Below, piece by piece: positions 17,310 to 25,813 of a stretch of DNA of 64,000 bases. Under the pieces are notes generated by a model. It was not told the origin of the DNA. It saw only the letters and a program-made list of their open reading frames with translations, and did no database searches. The translations under genes were made by a program, and so were the position numbers. Origin of the DNA: Streptomyces sp. NRRL F-6676 (GTDB taxonomy: Bacteria > Actinomycetota > Actinomycetes > Streptomycetales > Streptomycetaceae); NCBI RefSeq assembly GCF_000725625.1, contig NZ_JOHS01000001.1:186001-250000 (forward strand), written 5' to 3'. The stretch's first letter is position 1. Each line of letters starts with the position of its first letter.

Positions 17310-18764
17310 TCACACCGCCGGCGCCGGGTACGTCGGGTACTCCACCCCCGACACGTACTGCACCACCCGCACCACCTGACACGAGTACCCGAACTCGTTG
17401 TCGTACCAGAGGTACAGGATCGCGTTGTCGCCCTCGACCTTCGTCGCGCCCGCGTCCACGATCGAGGCGTGCCGGGAGCCGACGAAGTCGCTGGACACCG
17501 CGTCCGGCGCGGTCGTGAAGTCGATCTGCCGCTTGAGCGGCGAGGTCAGCGACACCTCGCGCAGATGGTCGAGGACCTCCTCGCGACTGGTCTCCCGCCC
17601 GAGCTGGAGATTCAGGATCGCGATCGAGACATCGGGCACCGGCACCCGGATCGAGCTCCCGGTGATCCGCGCCTTCAGACCGGGCAGCGCCTTGGCGACC
17701 GCCGACGCCGCCCCCGTCTCGGTGAGCACCATGTTCAGCGGCGCCGACCGCCCCCGCCGCTCCGACTTGTGGTAATTGTCCAGCAGATTCTGGTCGTTGG
17801 TGAACGAGTGCACCGTCTCCACGTGCCCGCGCTCCACCCCGAACTCGTCGTCCATCGCCTTCAACGGCGGCACGATCGCGTTGGTCGTGCAGGACGCGCA
17901 GGACAGGATCCGCTCGTCCGGCTTGATGGTGTCGTGGTTGACGCCGTGCACGATGTTGGGGACGTCGCCCTTGCCCGGCGCGGTGAGCACGACCTTGTCG
18001 ATGCCGGGCCGCAGATGCTGCGACAGCCCCTCGCGGTCACGCCACTTGCCGGTGTTGTCGATGAGCAGGGCGTCCTTGATGCCGTACGCCGTGTAGTCCA
18101 CCGAGGCCGGGTCGTCGGCGTGGATGACCTTGATGACATTGCCGTTGGCGGTGATCGTGCCGTTCGCCTCGTCGACGGTGATCGTGCCCTGGAACTGGCC
18201 GTGCACGGAGTCGCGGCGCAGCAGCGAGGCCCGCTTGACGAGGTCCTCGCCCACCCCGCCGCCACCGCCGCGCACGACGATCGCGCGCAGCCGCAGCCCG
18301 TTGCCGGAGCCGGCCTTCTCGATGAGCAGTCGCGCGACCAGGCGCCCGATGCGGCCGAACCCGTAGAGCACCACGTCACGCGGCTCACGGCGCTCGATCC
18401 TGTTGCCGCCGGTGGCCCCGGCGACGGCCGCCGCGGTGAACTCCGCCACCGACAGGCCGCGGTCGTCCTCCTTGTACGTCGCCGCGAGCATGCCGAGGTC
18501 GATCTGGGACGGGCCGAGGTCGAGCGTGGTCAGCGCCTCGAGGAAAGGCAGCGTCTCGGTGACCGACAGCTCCGCGCCGGCGATCTGCCGGGCGAACCGG
18601 TGGGTCTTGAGGATGCTGACCACCGACTTGTTCACCAGGGAGCGGCTGTGGAGGAGGACGGTGACGTCCCGCTCCCGGTGCAGCTTCCCGATCATCGGGA
18701 TCATCGACTCCGCGATCTCCTCGCGGTGCTTCCAGTGGGTGAACGAACCGTCGTTGTCAGTCAC
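17310..18764 (-). CDS. gap2: Glyceraldehyde-3-phosphate dehydrogenase, long form (Gap2-like)
   Basis: A 484-residue cytosolic dehydrogenase converting glyceraldehyde-3-phosphate to 1,3-bisphosphoglycerate with NAD(P)+. The first 125 residues form an extension found in this actinobacterial subgroup and absent from the usual 335-residue enzyme. The Rossmann motif VVLYGFGRIGRL (131-142) and the catalytic C292 in SCASCTTN are clear. The C-terminal YLWYDNEFGYS is conserved. The GTG at 18764 is chosen because similarity begins with TDNDGSFTHWKHREEI; the frame extends 16 residues upstream without support. TAGCAT (18800-18805, reversed) may be its -10, and a perfect TTGATCGATCAA palindrome lies upstream. 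It is convergent with glcP. Confidence 0.93.
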   Translation of the reverse strand: MTDNDGSFTHWKHREEIAESMIPMIGKLHRERDVTVLLHSRSLVNKSVVSILKTHRFARQIAGAELSVTETLPFLEALTTLDLGPSQIDLGMLAATYKEDDRGLSVAEFTAAAVAGATGGNRIERREPRDVVLYGFGRIGRLVARLLIEKAGSGNGLRLRAIVVRGGGGGVGEDLVKRASLLRRDSVHGQFQGTITVDEANGTITANGNVIKVIHADDPASVDYTAYGIKDALLIDNTGKWRDREGLSQHLRPGIDKVVLTAPGKGDVPNIVHGVNHDTIKPDERILSCASCTTNAIVPPLKAMDDEFGVERGHVETVHSFTNDQNLLDNYHKSERRGRSAPLNMVLTETGAASAVAKALPGLKARITGSSIRVPVPDVSIAILNLQLGRETSREEVLDHLREVSLTSPLKRQIDFTTAPDAVSSDFVGSRHASIVDAGATKVEGDNAILYLWYDNEFGYSCQVVRVVQYVSGVEYPTYPAPAV

Positions 18765-18819
18765 AGAACTATCTCTCGATCGAGCTAGCAGGCGCTCATA
18801 TGCTAACCACACGGTTCGT

Positions 18820-18831
18820 TTGATCGATCAA
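18820..18831. promoter_or_regulatory. 12-bp palindrome TTGATCGATCAA upstream of gap2
   Basis: A perfect palindrome lies 56 bases before the gap2 start and about 15 bases upstream of the likely -10 (TAGCAT, reverse strand), overlapping the -35 region. It is a candidate operator; no local regulator is an obvious partner. Confidence 0.4.
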
Positions 18832-19044
18832 GGGGGGCGCATCCGCCCGGGCCGGCCCTGGCGCGACCCGCCCGGACCCGGCTCGGCCGGCAGCGCGAAG
18901 CGCATGAGGGGCGCACGGATTCAGACAGTGAGACCTGGACGCGCCCCCGCGGGCGTCGGGAGAATGCGCGGTGTCGGCGATCACGTGGCCGGGGTGCCGG
19001 CGGTCCGCCCGCCCATCCCCTCGCAGGAAAGCAGGTCGGCTGCC

Positions 19045-19770
19045 GTGCTGTTGTCTCTGCCCACCACCGTGTCCGGAATACAGCAGGCCCTGGCCGAGGG
19101 CGCGGTGCCGATCGGCGGCGCGACCCTCGTCTGGGCCACCTGGCAGCGGGACGGCTTCCCCGAGCGCGCCGTGTCGCTGCGCAAGCTGCCGGAGGCCAAC
19201 GTGGTCGGGCGCGAGGAGCTCGGCGCGGCCGTCCTGCTGCACCAGGTCGACGACCGGGTGCCCGAGGTGCTGCGCCGGGCGGCCGGCTCGGTGGGGACCG
19301 GTGCCGTGCGCCGGACCGCCACGGTCGGCGGCAACATCGTCGGCAGCACGCTGCGCTGTCTGCTGCCCGCCGCACTCGTCCTGGACGCCCGGGCGCGGGT
19401 GCTGGCGACTGACCGGCCCTACGAGACCGACCTCGCCGAACTCGTCGCCAAGCGGCCGCTGTTGCTCGGCCTGCGCTGGCGCGCCCCGCTCACCAGCGGC
19501 TACCGCAAACTGCCGGGCGACGCGGGCGGACCGCCGCCCTTCGTGGTCGCCGCCGCCGTGCACACGGACGGCGAGGACGGCGGCCGCCTCCTCCGCGTCG
19601 CCGTCCGCGACGGCTACGACGTGATCAGCGAGTCCGCCGACTGCGGCGCGGGCACGCAAGCCGTGCTCGACACCCTGTGGCGGACACCCCTCGGCGCCCT
19701 TCCCGCCACGGCCCGGGAAGCGGTACGCGCACAGGTCACCGAGACCCTCGCCGATCCGGCGCTCGGCTGA
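19045..19770 (+). CDS. Orphan FAD-binding protein, CoxM/molybdopterin-dehydrogenase FAD-subunit family
   Basis: A 241-residue protein with the FAD-binding fold of the medium subunit of molybdenum hydroxylases. [16 protein letters not shown] and [10 protein letters not shown] correspond to the FAD pyrophosphate loops, and the C-terminal CO-dehydrogenase flavoprotein region is recognisable. The GTG at 19045 begins the family similarity; an ATG at 18964 is an alternative. No large molybdopterin subunit or 2Fe-2S subunit gene is nearby, which is unusual because these proteins work as complexes. It may partner with distant subunits or act alone. It is divergent from gap2. Confidence 0.75.
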   Translation: MLLSLPTTVSGIQQALAEGAVPIGGATLVWATWQRDGFPERAVSLRKLPEANVVGREELGAAVLLHQVDDRVPEVLRRAAGSVGTGAVRRTATVGGNIVGSTLRCLLPAALVLDARARVLATDRPYETDLAELVAKRPLLLGLRWRAPLTSGYRKLPGDAGGPPPFVVAAAVHTDGEDGGRLLRVAVRDGYDVISESADCGAGTQAVLDTLWRTPLGALPATAREAVRAQVTETLADPALG

Positions 19771-19878
19771 GGCGGTGTCAGGGAGCGGGGCCGGCGCGCC
19801 CCGCCCGTTCCGCCCGGGCGGCGAACCCCCTGCCACCCGGGGCTGTTTGGCGCCCGGGTGAGCGGCAAGGCGGAGTGC

Positions 19879-20319
19879 ATGACTGCATCGAACTCCAAAC
19901 CGAACCACACCACACAGGCGAAGTCCGGGGCGGCCGCGGCCACCCGCGCCAAGGCCCAGGGGACCGCCGAGAAGGCGACCGCCCCCGCCTCCGGGGCCGC
20001 GAAGGCCGCCGCGGGCAAGGCGTCCGACGCCGCGTCGGCCGCCCGGGCCGGGACCGAGCGCGCGGCCACCGCGACCGCGCAGGCCGCCCAGACGGCGGCC
20101 AAGGGCGTCGAGGCGGGCCGGCAGGCGGTCGTCGCCACGACCGGGCAGGTCGCGGCCACCGCGCGGACGGCCTGGACGGTCCTCGCCCAGCGCAAGGCCG
20201 TCGCCGCGGGCGTCGGCGCCGGGCTGACCGCGCTCACCGCCGCCTCGTACGCGGTGGGCCGCCGCTCGGCGCGCCACACCCACGGCCCCCTCACCCGGCT
20301 CACCGGCGGCCGCTTCTGA
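19879..20319 (+). CDS. Ala/Lys-rich small protein with one C-terminal hydrophobic segment
   Basis: A 146-residue low-complexity protein, rich in alanine, threonine and lysine, with heptad-like spacing through residues 10-95 suggesting an amphipathic helix. A hydrophobic stretch ([20 protein letters not shown]) and a basic tail follow. It resembles phasin-like or nucleoid/membrane-associated helical proteins, but no family can be named from sequence. ATG 19879 has GGCGGAG nearby; GTG at 19858 is an alternative start. It lies between the orphan FAD gene and pgm, all on the plus strand. Confidence 0.6.
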   Translation: MTASNSKPNHTTQAKSGAAAATRAKAQGTAEKATAPASGAAKAAAGKASDAASAARAGTERAATATAQAAQTAAKGVEAGRQAVVATTGQVAATARTAWTVLAQRKAVAAGVGAGLTALTAASYAVGRRSARHTHGPLTRLTGGRF

Positions 20320-20513
20320 GGGGCCGCCCCCGGGGAGTGCCCGGCGCTTCGCGCCCTGCCCCGGTCCCTCCGTCCGGCCGTCGGCGGGCCCTGCCCGCCG
20401 ACGCCCGGCCCCACCCGCGCCACGGCCGTCGTCCGCCGCGCACGTGCACATCACCCCGGCGGGGGAAGATGAGAGCGCGAGCGAACGCACGACCGACGCG
20501 GAGGAGTGGGCGC

Positions 20514-22154
20514 ATGCTGCACGAACGAGCCGGCAAGCCGGCCGAACCCGAGGACCTGATCGACGTCGCCCGGCTGGTGACCGCGTACTACGCGCTGCAC
20601 CCCGACCCGGCCGAGCCCGGGCAGCGCGTCGCCTTCGGCACGTCCGGACACCGGGGATCGGCCCTCGCGACGGCGTTCAACGAGGACCACATCGCCGCCA
20701 CCAGCCAGGCCATCTGCGAGTACCGGACGGCGCAGGGCACCGACGGCCCGCTCTTCCTCGGCGCCGACACCCACGCCCTGTCCGAGCCCGCCCGGGTCAC
20801 CGCGCTGGAGGTGTTCGCGGCCAACGACGTCACCGTGCTCATCGACAGCGCCGACGGCTACACCCCCACCCCGGCGGTCTCGCACGCCATCCTCACTCAC
20901 AACCGGGGCCGCACCTCCCGCCTCGCCGACGGCGTGGTCGTCACCCCCAGCCACAATCCGCCCGCCGACGGCGGCTTCAAGTACAACCCGCCCAGCGGCG
21001 GCCCGGCCGGCTCGGACGCCACCTCCTGGATCCAGGACCGCGCCAACGAGATCATCGCCGCCGGGCTGAAGGACGTACGGCGGCTGCCCTACGCCCGCGC
21101 GCTCGCCGCCCCCGGCACCGGCCGCCACGACTTCCTCGGCGCCTACGTCGCCGACCTGCCGAGCGTCCTCGACCTCGACGCGATCCGCTCGGCCGGGGTC
21201 CGCATCGGCGCCGACCCGCTGGGCGGGGCCTCCGTCGCGTACTGGGGGCGCATCGCCGAGCAGCACCGGATCGACCTCACCGTGGTCAATCCGCTCGCCG
21301 ACCCCACCTGGCGGTTCATGACGCTGGACTGGGACGGCAAGATCCGCATGGACTGCTCCTCGCCGCACGCCATGGCCTCCCTCATCGCGCAGCGCGACCG
21401 GTTCCGCATCGCCACGGGCAACGACGCCGACGCCGACCGGCACGGCATCGTCACCCCGGACGCCGGGCTGATGAACCCCAACCACTACCTCGCCACCGCG
21501 ATCTCCTACCTCTACGCCCACCGCCCCGACTGGCCGGGCCACGCGGGCGTGGGCAAGACGCTGGTGTCCTCCAGCATGATCGACCGGGTCGCCGCCGACC
21601 TCGGCCGCCGGCTCGTCGAGGTGCCCGTCGGGTTCAAGTGGTTCGTCGACGGGCTGGCCGACGGCTCGCTCGGCTTCGGCGGCGAGGAGTCCGCCGGGGC
21701 CTCCTTCCTGCGCCGGGACGGCTCGGTGTGGACCACCGACAAGGACGGCATCCTGCTGGCGCTGCTCGCCTCCGAGATCACCGCCGTCACCGACCGCACG
21801 CCCTCCGAGCACTACGCCGCGCTCACCGCCCGCTTCGGCGAGCCCGCCTACGCCCGTATCGACGCGCCCGCCACCCGGGAGCAGAAGGCGCGGCTCGGCA
21901 AGCTGTCCCCGGCGCAGGTCGGCGCCGACACGCTCGCCGGGGAGCCGGTCACCGACGTCCTCACCGAGGCCCCGGGCAACGGCGCCGCGCTCGGCGGCAT
22001 CAAGGTCGTCACCGACAACGCGTGGTTCGCGGCGCGGCCCTCGGGCACGGAGGACGTCTACAAGGTCTACGCGGAGTCCTTCCGCGGCCCCGACCACCTG
22101 CGGCAGGTCCAGGAGGAGGCCCAGTCGGTGGTCAACCAGGCGCTGGGCGACTGA
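20514..22154 (+). CDS. pgm: Phosphoglucomutase (alpha-D-glucose phosphate-specific)
   Basis: A 546-residue enzyme interconverting glucose-1-phosphate and glucose-6-phosphate through a phosphoserine. The phosphoserine loop [10 protein letters not shown] (S146), the metal loop [10 protein letters not shown], the sugar loop [10 protein letters not shown] and the phosphate loop ARPSGTED are all intact. Length matches the bacterial alpha-phosphoglucomutases. GAGGAG at 20501-20506 sits seven bases before the ATG at 20514; the frame is open far upstream without similarity. It links glucose uptake and glycolysis genes nearby (glcP, gap2) to glycogen and trehalose synthesis. It is convergent with the P450 gene across a shared terminator. 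Confidence 0.95.
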   Translation: MLHERAGKPAEPEDLIDVARLVTAYYALHPDPAEPGQRVAFGTSGHRGSALATAFNEDHIAATSQAICEYRTAQGTDGPLFLGADTHALSEPARVTALEVFAANDVTVLIDSADGYTPTPAVSHAILTHNRGRTSRLADGVVVTPSHNPPADGGFKYNPPSGGPAGSDATSWIQDRANEIIAAGLKDVRRLPYARALAAPGTGRHDFLGAYVADLPSVLDLDAIRSAGVRIGADPLGGASVAYWGRIAEQHRIDLTVVNPLADPTWRFMTLDWDGKIRMDCSSPHAMASLIAQRDRFRIATGNDADADRHGIVTPDAGLMNPNHYLATAISYLYAHRPDWPGHAGVGKTLVSSSMIDRVAADLGRRLVEVPVGFKWFVDGLADGSLGFGGEESAGASFLRRDGSVWTTDKDGILLALLASEITAVTDRTPSEHYAALTARFGEPAYARIDAPATREQKARLGKLSPAQVGADTLAGEPVTDVLTEAPGNGAALGGIKVVTDNAWFAARPSGTEDVYKVYAESFRGPDHLRQVQEEAQSVVNQALGD

Positions 22155-22187
22155 CGCACCACGGGCGCCGTGCGGCCTGCGCCGCCC

Positions 22188-22216
22188 GTCCGGCCGGGGG
22201 TCAGCCCCGGCCGGAC
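22188..22216. terminator. Bidirectional hairpin pgm / P450
   Basis: GTCCGGCCGGGG (22188-22199) pairs perfectly with CCCCGGCCGGAC (22205-22216). The five-base loop contains the P450 stop codon, so the hairpin's lower-coordinate arm lies in the P450 3' untranslated region and the other arm in its last codons. Confidence 0.75.
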
Positions 22217-23451
22217 CGGTGGGAGCCGGTGGGCAGCGCCACGGTCAGGTCCCGGATCTCGTAGCCGTCGATCGCGGGCCGGAGCACCACCCGCGGCCGG
22301 CCGGTCATCCGTACGCCCTCCAGGGCGAACAGGCGGCTGAGGAACACGTCCGTTTCCAGCAGGGCGATAGGGGCGCCGGGGCACCGGTGCGGTCCGTCCC
22401 CGAAGGAGAGTCCGGCACGGCCGGGGCCGGACGAGAACGTCCGGTCGGGGCACACCCGCAGTGGCTCGGCGCCCACCGCCGTCGGATCGGCGTTCGCCTC
22501 GTCCAGCAGTACCTCGACGCACTCCCCGGCGCGCACGGCGACCGGACCGCCGGACGCGGGCAGCTCCAGGTCCGCCGTGGCCCGGCGGCGCAGCGAGCCG
22601 ACCACCGGCTCCAGCCGCAGCAGCTCCTGGAGGACGACGAGGCGCCCGCTCTCGTCCGCCGCCCGGTACCGGGCGCGCAGCGCGTCGTCCGTGAACAGGT
22701 GCCAGGCCGCGAGGCAGACGAACTCGCGCGTGGTGACCATGCCCGCCGCCGCGAACGTCAGGCACTCGCCGAGGATCTCCACGTCCGAGCAGCCCTCCGA
22801 GAGGAGGTGAGAAATCAGGTCGTCGTGCTTCCGGCGGCGGTGCGCGCGGATCGCGGGGCGCACGTCGGCGAGGTGGATGCGCAGCCAGCTGGTGTTCTGC
22901 CGGACCAGCCAGTACAGACCCCGCGCACTCGTCAGCCCCGGCTCGCCGAACTCCTCGGGGAAGAACCGCTCCAGCCGCCGCCGGATGCCCGGCCGGCCGT
23001 ACCGCAGCCCGACGACCTCGCTCACCACGCCGATCGCCAGTTCGAAGGCGAGCTCCGGCAGCGCGGCCTCACCCGCCGTGCGCAGCACCGCCAGCTGCTC
23101 CTCGGCCAGGCGTTCCATCACCGGGCGGTAGTGCGTGTCCACCCGGCGGGGAGTGAAGTAGCGGGCGGTCTGCCGCCGGTGCTCGCGGTGTTCCGGGCCG
23201 TCCCGGTAGAGCACGGGACGGCGTACGCGCCGCGGCAGCTTCTCGACGGTCTCGACACCGAGCCCGGCCTGCACGGTGCCGGGGCCGCGCAGCAGGGCCC
23301 GGGCCGCGGCGTACTCGCGCACCGGCCACGTACCGTCGTCCGCCCGCCCGACCGGGCACGCCGCGGGGGACCGGCCCCGGTCCGCCTTGCGCGTGCCACC
23401 CTGTCCGTCGCCCCGTCCGCCGTCCTGTCCGTCGCCTTGTGCGTCGTCCAC
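22201..23451 (-). CDS. Cytochrome P450
   Basis: A 416-residue soluble bacterial P450. The heme-binding loop FGDGPHRCPG supplies the thiolate C357. The I-helix AAAGMVTTREF contains the acid/alcohol-pair region AGxxTT, although the usual acidic residue before TT is a valine-threonine variant. ELLRLEP provides the ExxR motif. The GTG at 23451 is preceded by a run of G residues as ribosome site. No ferredoxin or ferredoxin reductase gene is adjacent, so redox partners are encoded elsewhere. It stands apart from any biosynthetic cluster. The substrate is not predictable. Confidence 0.9.
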   Translation of the reverse strand: MDDAQGDGQDGGRGDGQGGTRKADRGRSPAACPVGRADDGTWPVREYAAARALLRGPGTVQAGLGVETVEKLPRRVRRPVLYRDGPEHREHRRQTARYFTPRRVDTHYRPVMERLAEEQLAVLRTAGEAALPELAFELAIGVVSEVVGLRYGRPGIRRRLERFFPEEFGEPGLTSARGLYWLVRQNTSWLRIHLADVRPAIRAHRRRKHDDLISHLLSEGCSDVEILGECLTFAAAGMVTTREFVCLAAWHLFTDDALRARYRAADESGRLVVLQELLRLEPVVGSLRRRATADLELPASGGPVAVRAGECVEVLLDEANADPTAVGAEPLRVCPDRTFSSGPGRAGLSFGDGPHRCPGAPIALLETDVFLSRLFALEGVRMTGRPRVVLRPAIDGYEIRDLTVALPTGSHRSGRG

Positions 23452-23577
23452 CGGAACACCCCCCGAGCGGGGCCCGGCCGGCCGCCGGCCCCGTAGGCCA
23501 TGTGACTCACAGGATCGGGGACGGGCGGATGCGGCGGCCAGGTCTGTTTCCGGCCGCCGTCGGCGACGGAAACCGCC

Positions 23578-24669
23578 TCACGAGGCCGGGGCGGGCGCGG
23601 TGACCAGTGCGCCGAGGACGAGGGACGCGTCGCGCCGCCGCGTGGCGACGAGCACCCTCTCGTCGCCGTCCCGGCACTCGATGACGATGCCGTCGAACTT
23701 GTACACCCTCGACCAGCCGGCCGGATCGTCCGGCTGGAAGGACCGTACGCCCTGGACGACGAGCGACGGCGCGAGCGGCACGAGACCGTAGCGCCCGGAC
23801 GGATCCGGGGTGGCGGCCGGGCGCCCGTCGCCCACCAGCACATATCCGAGGCCGGCCACGCCGGTCATGCCGTCGGCGACGTCTCCCCGGACGCTCGCCC
23901 GTACGCACTTCCGGTGCGCGGGGACGACCGGGACGATGTCCCGCACGTCCGCCGCCCGCCGCAACCGGCGCCGCGTCCACCACACGAACAGACCGCTCAC
24001 GGCCGCCGCCGGGAGAACACCCACCGCCGTGATCAGCAGCGCGTGCGGGACGTCGCCGCCGGCGGCGCCCGCGAAGAACCCGACGGGGCACAGGACCGCC
24101 GCGGTCACCCAGGCCCCGACCGGCAGCCACGGCCAGGACCGGTTCCCCCGGGCGCGGTAGCGGGGGAGGACCCAGGCGGACCACAGGGTGACGAGGCCGA
24201 GGGGGAGCACCGCGAGACCGACGCCCAGGGGGATCTGCCAGTCGTCGACCGGGGAGAGGCGGGTGTCCTGGACGGCATCCCCGGACCGCACGGCCCGGAT
24301 CGCGCCGTGCCAGGAGGTGAGCGTCACCGTGTCACCGGCGCGCACCGCGTCGTACACGGGAGTGTGCCCGTCCATGTGCAGGCGCCGCTCGCCGCCGGAG
24401 CCCGGTGAGGTGACCACGAGGTAGTAGTCGGGGGTCTTCTTGTCGTGCACCTCCACCTTCTCCTCGACGGTGGCCTCGACCGCCGCCCGGCAGTCGGCGG
24501 ACCGTGCGCCGGCCGGGCAGGCGGGCGCGGAGAGGTAGGCGTCCTTGTCCGCGATCTTTCCGGGCACCAGTGCGAACATCGCGGCGGACAGCAGGAGCAG
24601 CAGCACACCGAAGCCGTACCGTGCCCACGTTCCCCCGTCACGTGGCGTGCCGCTCGCCGTCCCCGCCAT
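23578..24669 (-). CDS. Four-helix membrane protein of unknown function
   Basis: A 363-residue protein I do not recognise. Helix 1 (YGFGVLLLLLSAAMFALV) is followed by an extracytoplasmic domain of about 120 residues with two cysteines (CPAGARSADC). Three further helices come next: IPLGVGLAVLPLGLVTLW, LPVGAWVTAAVLCPVGFFAG and ALLITAVGVLPAAAVSGLFV. A cytoplasmic C-terminal domain of some 120 residues ends the protein. The ATG at 24669 is chosen for its GGAGGGGG; upstream ATGs at 24711 and 24714 are alternatives. It sits between the P450 and a small hydrophobic protein. Confidence 0.75.
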   Translation of the reverse strand: MAGTASGTPRDGGTWARYGFGVLLLLLSAAMFALVPGKIADKDAYLSAPACPAGARSADCRAAVEATVEEKVEVHDKKTPDYYLVVTSPGSGGERRLHMDGHTPVYDAVRAGDTVTLTSWHGAIRAVRSGDAVQDTRLSPVDDWQIPLGVGLAVLPLGLVTLWSAWVLPRYRARGNRSWPWLPVGAWVTAAVLCPVGFFAGAAGGDVPHALLITAVGVLPAAAVSGLFVWWTRRRLRRAADVRDIVPVVPAHRKCVRASVRGDVADGMTGVAGLGYVLVGDGRPAATPDPSGRYGLVPLAPSLVVQGVRSFQPDDPAGWSRVYKFDGIVIECRDGDERVLVATRRRDASLVLGALVTAPAPAS

Positions 24670-24816
24670 CCCCGTCGCCCCCTCCGCGGCCCCCTTGGCC
24701 GATGGATGCATCATGCACCCGGGGGCGGCCCGCGCTTGTTGCCGAGGTCCGGCAGTCTTCACCGCCGCCGGTTGCCGGGAGGGGCCCCGCGGTGCGGGGG
24801 ACCGGTGGCGACCGCC

Positions 24817-24987
24817 TCAGCGGGTCACGCGGCGCCCCGAGCGGCGTCCGAGGCGGAGCCCGCCCAGGAACAGGGCGCCGATGAACACGATGATGCCGAT
24901 GATCAGCAGATAGATCAGACCCTTGACGAGTGCGCCGATGAGGCCGAGGGCCACGGCGACCAGGACGAGGAAGAGGAAGACGGCCAT
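24817..24987 (-). CDS. Small hydrophobic membrane protein (56 residues)
   Basis: A 56-codon gene reading MAVFLFLVLVAVALGLIGAL, then VKG, a second hydrophobic stretch LIYLLIIGIIVFIGALFLGG and a basic tail LRLGRRSGRRVTR. This is a two-helix hairpin with positive-inside tail. AAAGG lies eight bases before the ATG. Such small proteins are common in Streptomyces, often annotated only as hydrophobic protein. It lies just before the PRC-barrel gene on the same strand and may be co-transcribed with it (59-base gap). Confidence 0.75.
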   Translation of the reverse strand: MAVFLFLVLVAVALGLIGALVKGLIYLLIIGIIVFIGALFLGGLRLGRRSGRRVTR

Positions 24988-25046
24988 GGCCGTGCCTTTC
25001 TTGTTCGTGTCGGGGACGGAACCCGCGGGCCCGAGCCCGTGGGCGG

Positions 25047-25403
25047 TCAGCGCCGTGCCAGCCGGCGTTCCCCCGTCGCGCCGGGGCGGTGTTCGAGCTC
25101 GTAGTGGGCGAACACGGCGGGCTCGTCGGTGGCGAGCAGCTCACCGTCGGTGTCGATGCTGGGCGCGCCCTTGATCTGCCTCTTGTCCCAGGCCACCCGG
25201 ATGTACTCCGGCCCCACCTGCGCCTTGGCCAGCGGTACGAAGGTCAGCCGGTGCCGGGTGGGCATCCCCACGCGCACGGTGGCGAAGGCGGGCTCGTCCG
25301 TGGTGGTGTCCACGTAGATCGCCTCCAGCGTGCCGAGCTTCTTGTCGGATGCGTCGAGGACGTCACGCCCTCGCCATTCGCGGATGTCGGTGACGGTGAA
25401 CAC
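25047..25403 (-). CDS. PRC-barrel domain protein
   Basis: A 118-residue protein beginning FTVTDIREWRGRDVLDASDK followed by LGTLEAIYVDTTTDEPAF, the PRC-barrel beta fold, and a C-terminal helical tail. Such stand-alone PRC-barrel proteins are implicated in RNA metabolism or photosynthesis-type complexes and in stress responses, but no role is certain. The GTG at 25403 is favoured because AAGGAAGG lies about seven bases upstream; GTG 25409 is closer than ideal. A helically phased GCAC array (25431-25496) lies upstream. Confidence 0.8.
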   Translation of the reverse strand: MFTVTDIREWRGRDVLDASDKKLGTLEAIYVDTTTDEPAFATVRVGMPTRHRLTFVPLAKAQVGPEYIRVAWDKRQIKGAPSIDTDGELLATDEPAVFAHYELEHRPGATGERRLARR

Positions 25404-25813
25404 GTCCACGCCTTCCTTTCTGCTGCCGGGATGCACCTGGGTGCACCGGAACGCACCGGGGGTGCACGGAGCGCACCGGGTGCACGGGTACCGCACGACG
25501 GCGAGTACCTCGCCACCCTCCGGTTATCCCCGATCCGCCGCCGGGACCCCGCCGGACACCCGCCCGAACCCTCCGGCACGGCCGGGCCCGACGGTGCCGC
25601 CAGTAAACGCGCGCCGGACGCACGACGCATCCCGGGCGGCGCACCGCGCACATCACGGAAGCGGCCCGGAACGGTGCCCCTACGCCCCCAACTCCCTTCG
25701 GCGGGCACACCGTTGTCAGTGCCGGCCGCTAGTGTCCCCGGCGACAGGAACGACCGAGGACCACCGCCCGGGAACGGCCGGACGGCGGCCCGCACAAGCG
25801 TGAGGAACCGCAG
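25404..25813. other. 410-base divergent region, PRC-barrel / discoidin-fold gene
   Basis: The region separates two divergent genes. Beyond the GCAC array (25431-25496), the remaining roughly 320 bases show no gene. A TAGTGT at 25730-25735 could be a -10 for the plus-strand gene, but no matching -35 is present at a normal distance. Confidence 0.4.
25431..25496. repeat. Phased GCAC array (seven copies, ~10-base spacing)
   Basis: GCAC occurs at 25433, 25443, 25453, 25464, 25473, 25482 and 25493, mostly within TGCACCGG-like units, at 9 to 11-base spacing, about one helical turn. It lies immediately upstream of the PRC-barrel gene, in a divergent region. This could be a multi-site operator or a mere local duplication. 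Confidence 0.5.
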
